Assembly: GCF_003610635.1 (NCBI RefSeq)
Contig: NZ_RAQJ01000002.1
Location: forward strand, 412,737-476,736
Direction: 5' to 3'
Length of the DNA stretch: 64,000 bases
Origin: Ichthyenterobacterium magnum
GTDB lineage: Bacteria > Bacteroidota > Bacteroidia > Flavobacteriales > Flavobacteriaceae
Shown here: one piece after another, positions 63,601 through 64,000 of the stretch
How positions within the stretch are numbered: the first letter of the stretch is position 1
Layout of the letters: every line of letters begins with the position of its first letter
Position numbers and translations under genes: made by a program
Notes under the pieces: model-generated
The model's input: only the letters and a program-made list of their open reading frames with translations
What the model was told of the DNA's origin: nothing
Database searches by the model: none

Positions 63601-64000
63601 GAATAGCCTAATTCAAGATCTGTAAACGGTAGATCTTCACACTGAATAGTTATAGGGTTTACTTGGTTAAACACTGCTGGTGGTGCTGGTAAAACTGTAT
63701 AGCGAACTGTTGCGAAAATATCTCTTTCACAATCATCTTTATACGTCCAGTTTACATCAATATATCCTCCACATTCTGTGTAGTTTGGTGTTGCTACACC
63801 TGGTACTTCACCTTCTATTAAACATGCACCTGTTCCGCTATTTGAGTAGCCTAAACTTGGTGCTTGGAATACATTTGCTTCTTCACATGTTAATTCGCCA
63901 CCTTCTGGTGTATTAAACACTGCTGGTGGTGCTGGTAAAACTGTATAGCGAACTGTTGCAAAAATATCTCTTTCACAATCATCTTTATACGTCCAGTTTA
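60699..64000 (-). CDS. large T9SS-secreted repeat protein (3' part; continues past the window edge)
   Basis: The frame is open to 64000, so the 5' end is missing; GTG at 63920 is an internal valine, not a start. At least 1100 residues are visible. Cysteine-rich tandem repeats (NWTYKDDCERDIFATVRYTV and relatives) spaced 82 residues apart come first. Then there are HYR-like domains (DDTAPVITCPADIDL), two proprotein-convertase P-domains (ISHSWTGDLEISLVAPSGVE; MDIEHTWDGDLTIDLMAPSG), and a C-terminal T9SS sorting domain (VIDFTAYPVPFDKEVNIAYT ... VKLTTSQGSVTKKIV). A surface adhesin or matrix protein is likely. Confidence 0.85.
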   Translation of the reverse strand, partial: NWTYKDDCERDIFATVRYTVLPAPPAVFNTPEGGELTCEEANVFQAPSLGYSNSGTGACLIEGEVPGVATPNYTECGGYIDVNWTYKDDCERDIFATVRYTVLPAPPAVFNQVNPITIQCEDLPFTDLELGYSNSGTGACLIEGTEIGVIDNTDFNGSCGKFYVNWTYTDDCDRTITAQREVTVEDNSAPYLLEPGSLPLGESDIEACLSEIPAPYTEEYIEGLFTDNCGNVNATLTIVNPPENTDCQWAVAYIYTIQDDCENFALPVKIYYNGGDKTPPVLTGTPPLGQNTLNLCIDADLGEPSEEDVFELFTDNCGEVLTADSIEKTEKLAIGSDCQWIRVFEYVAIDACGNRSLPFKVNYSGGDMSAPESTGVCDGESMTIRTSQHPTAACPGGLTEDSISLNIGDEIDVLNDQWSVAGISIEEMIGNVTLENGKGLVPCFADNCADVSELTYRVIGKSVDSKTDCSTTLSVTFEVEDNCSKISEPFVCVFVVIDDTAPVITCPADIDLLEPTVTVTDSGSTSGTNDVGGLIPTSGTSGPAVFDAQVSGMPAGATISSITVDMNISHSWTGDLEISLVAPSGVEAILLLPDDTVGNVDMVSTNISFDDAAALNIENNFASTGGVADDGTYKPNDGTVTFADFIATLSGDQNGTWLLSIEDDASGDSGSLASWAVNIDWEVVEESLDTSPANTGMATATDNCNSSPLIDYSDTSVVDGCGYETITRTWTADDGCGRENSVVSCVQTIIVPGEDVTPPVITCPADQAFLSEAQNVFGLNDTPVAIEDNTTVTTDISMPYGSVIDGVSVSMDIEHTWDGDLTIDLMAPSGETINLVSASGSSDEVNGTRNFFDGAANPASDFGTETDIEPNGGTFADFAATVVDANGLWTLSINDSATGDDGTLHSWSINLSIADDISPMALGFATATDTCDPQPVVTYSDVAASSQTPPPGGNQQEVIEITRTWVATDAAGLTDTCDQLITITRNPIITRLPSRERNISSDELVKEDVVIDFTAYPVPFDKEVNIAYTFEFETNVTIELFDTKGLLILSETNERYVAGSKDRTTFDLSRISNQMFYVKLTTSQGSVTKKIVSSSKNRR
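63670..64000. repeat. 246-bp tandem repeat inside the large gene
   Basis: The stretch beginning at 63670 recurs from 63916 with nearly identical bases, a period of 246 bp (82 codons) that keeps the frame. More copies probably lie beyond the window. Confidence 0.8.

Noticed and set aside
63680..63916. 78-codon forward frame of His/Leu-rich repeats
   Set aside because: Antisense of the tandem repeats of the large gene.
63918..63920. GTG as a start codon of the large repeat protein
   Set aside because: The frame continues without a stop to the window edge and codes for the next copy of the 82-residue repeat, so this is an internal valine.
1..64000. CRISPR arrays, insertion sequences, prophage or rRNA operon
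   Set aside because: No regularly spaced repeats, transposase, integrase, phage structural genes or rRNA sequence were seen on either strand.

Overview
The window looks like a chromosomal segment of a member of the Flavobacteriaceae (Bacteroidota), probably a marine genus of the Winogradskyella / Olleya / Lacinutrix type; the genus is an inference. Supporting signs are the low GC content, general lack of Shine-Dalgarno sequences, promoters of the Bacteroidota form TTTG-N19/20-TAnnTTTG (best at 32297-32327 and 49049-49080), SPII lipoproteins, a type IX secretion (T9SS) C-terminal sorting domain, a bacillithiol gene (bshA), GyrA with Thr82, and an imelysin / di-haem oxidoreductase iron locus.

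Layout. 1-2.7 kb: a forward operon (DUF1835 protein, nucleoside phosphorylase, leaderless substrate-binding protein). 2.8-4.6 kb: a small membrane protein, ung, and a DUF7000-like gene bracketed by inverted repeats and followed by a branched-hairpin element, which resembles a mobile gene cassette. 4.6-9.4 kb: mutS2, a DCC-family protein and a composite DUF4139 surface protein. 9.6-14.7 kb: a reverse run of a DUF1704 metallopeptidase, an N-formylglutamate amidohydrolase, a rhodanese and an ATP-grasp ligase, then aroC. 15-18.5 kb: a D-lactate-dehydrogenase-like FAD/Fe-S enzyme and a small outer-membrane barrel. 18.8-22.9 kb: a type IIG restriction-modification enzyme and a small unknown gene. 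22.9-27 kb: bshA and a GH3/serine-hydrolase fusion. 27.1-32.3 kb: the iron-linked operon imelysin, di-haem oxidoreductase, imelysin, HTTM. 32.5-38.8 kb: serB, a conserved 161-residue protein, an Fe-S electron-transfer pair, an MCE protein and a cell-wall amidase. 38.9-48.1 kb: a forward run with lptD, ridA, guaC, a parvulin, rsmE, a DUF4159 protein, a TrmH-like protein, an AI-2E family permease and a THUMP-like methyltransferase. 48.7-49.0 kb: tRNA-Ser, tRNA-Pro and tRNA-Arg. 49.1-60.4 kb: a 7TM-HD phosphodiesterase, thiolase, NlpC/P60 peptidase, TPR protein, gyrA, clpC and a small unknown. 60.7 kb to the end: the 3' part of a very large T9SS-secreted repeat protein.

Most of the window is core genome. 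The regions that deserve attention are the cassette-like element at 3.8-4.5 kb, the DUF1704 / formylglutamate amidohydrolase / ATP-grasp operon, the imelysin operon with its well-defined promoter, the type IIG locus, and the repeat protein at the right edge. No CRISPR array, insertion sequence, prophage or rRNA gene was seen.
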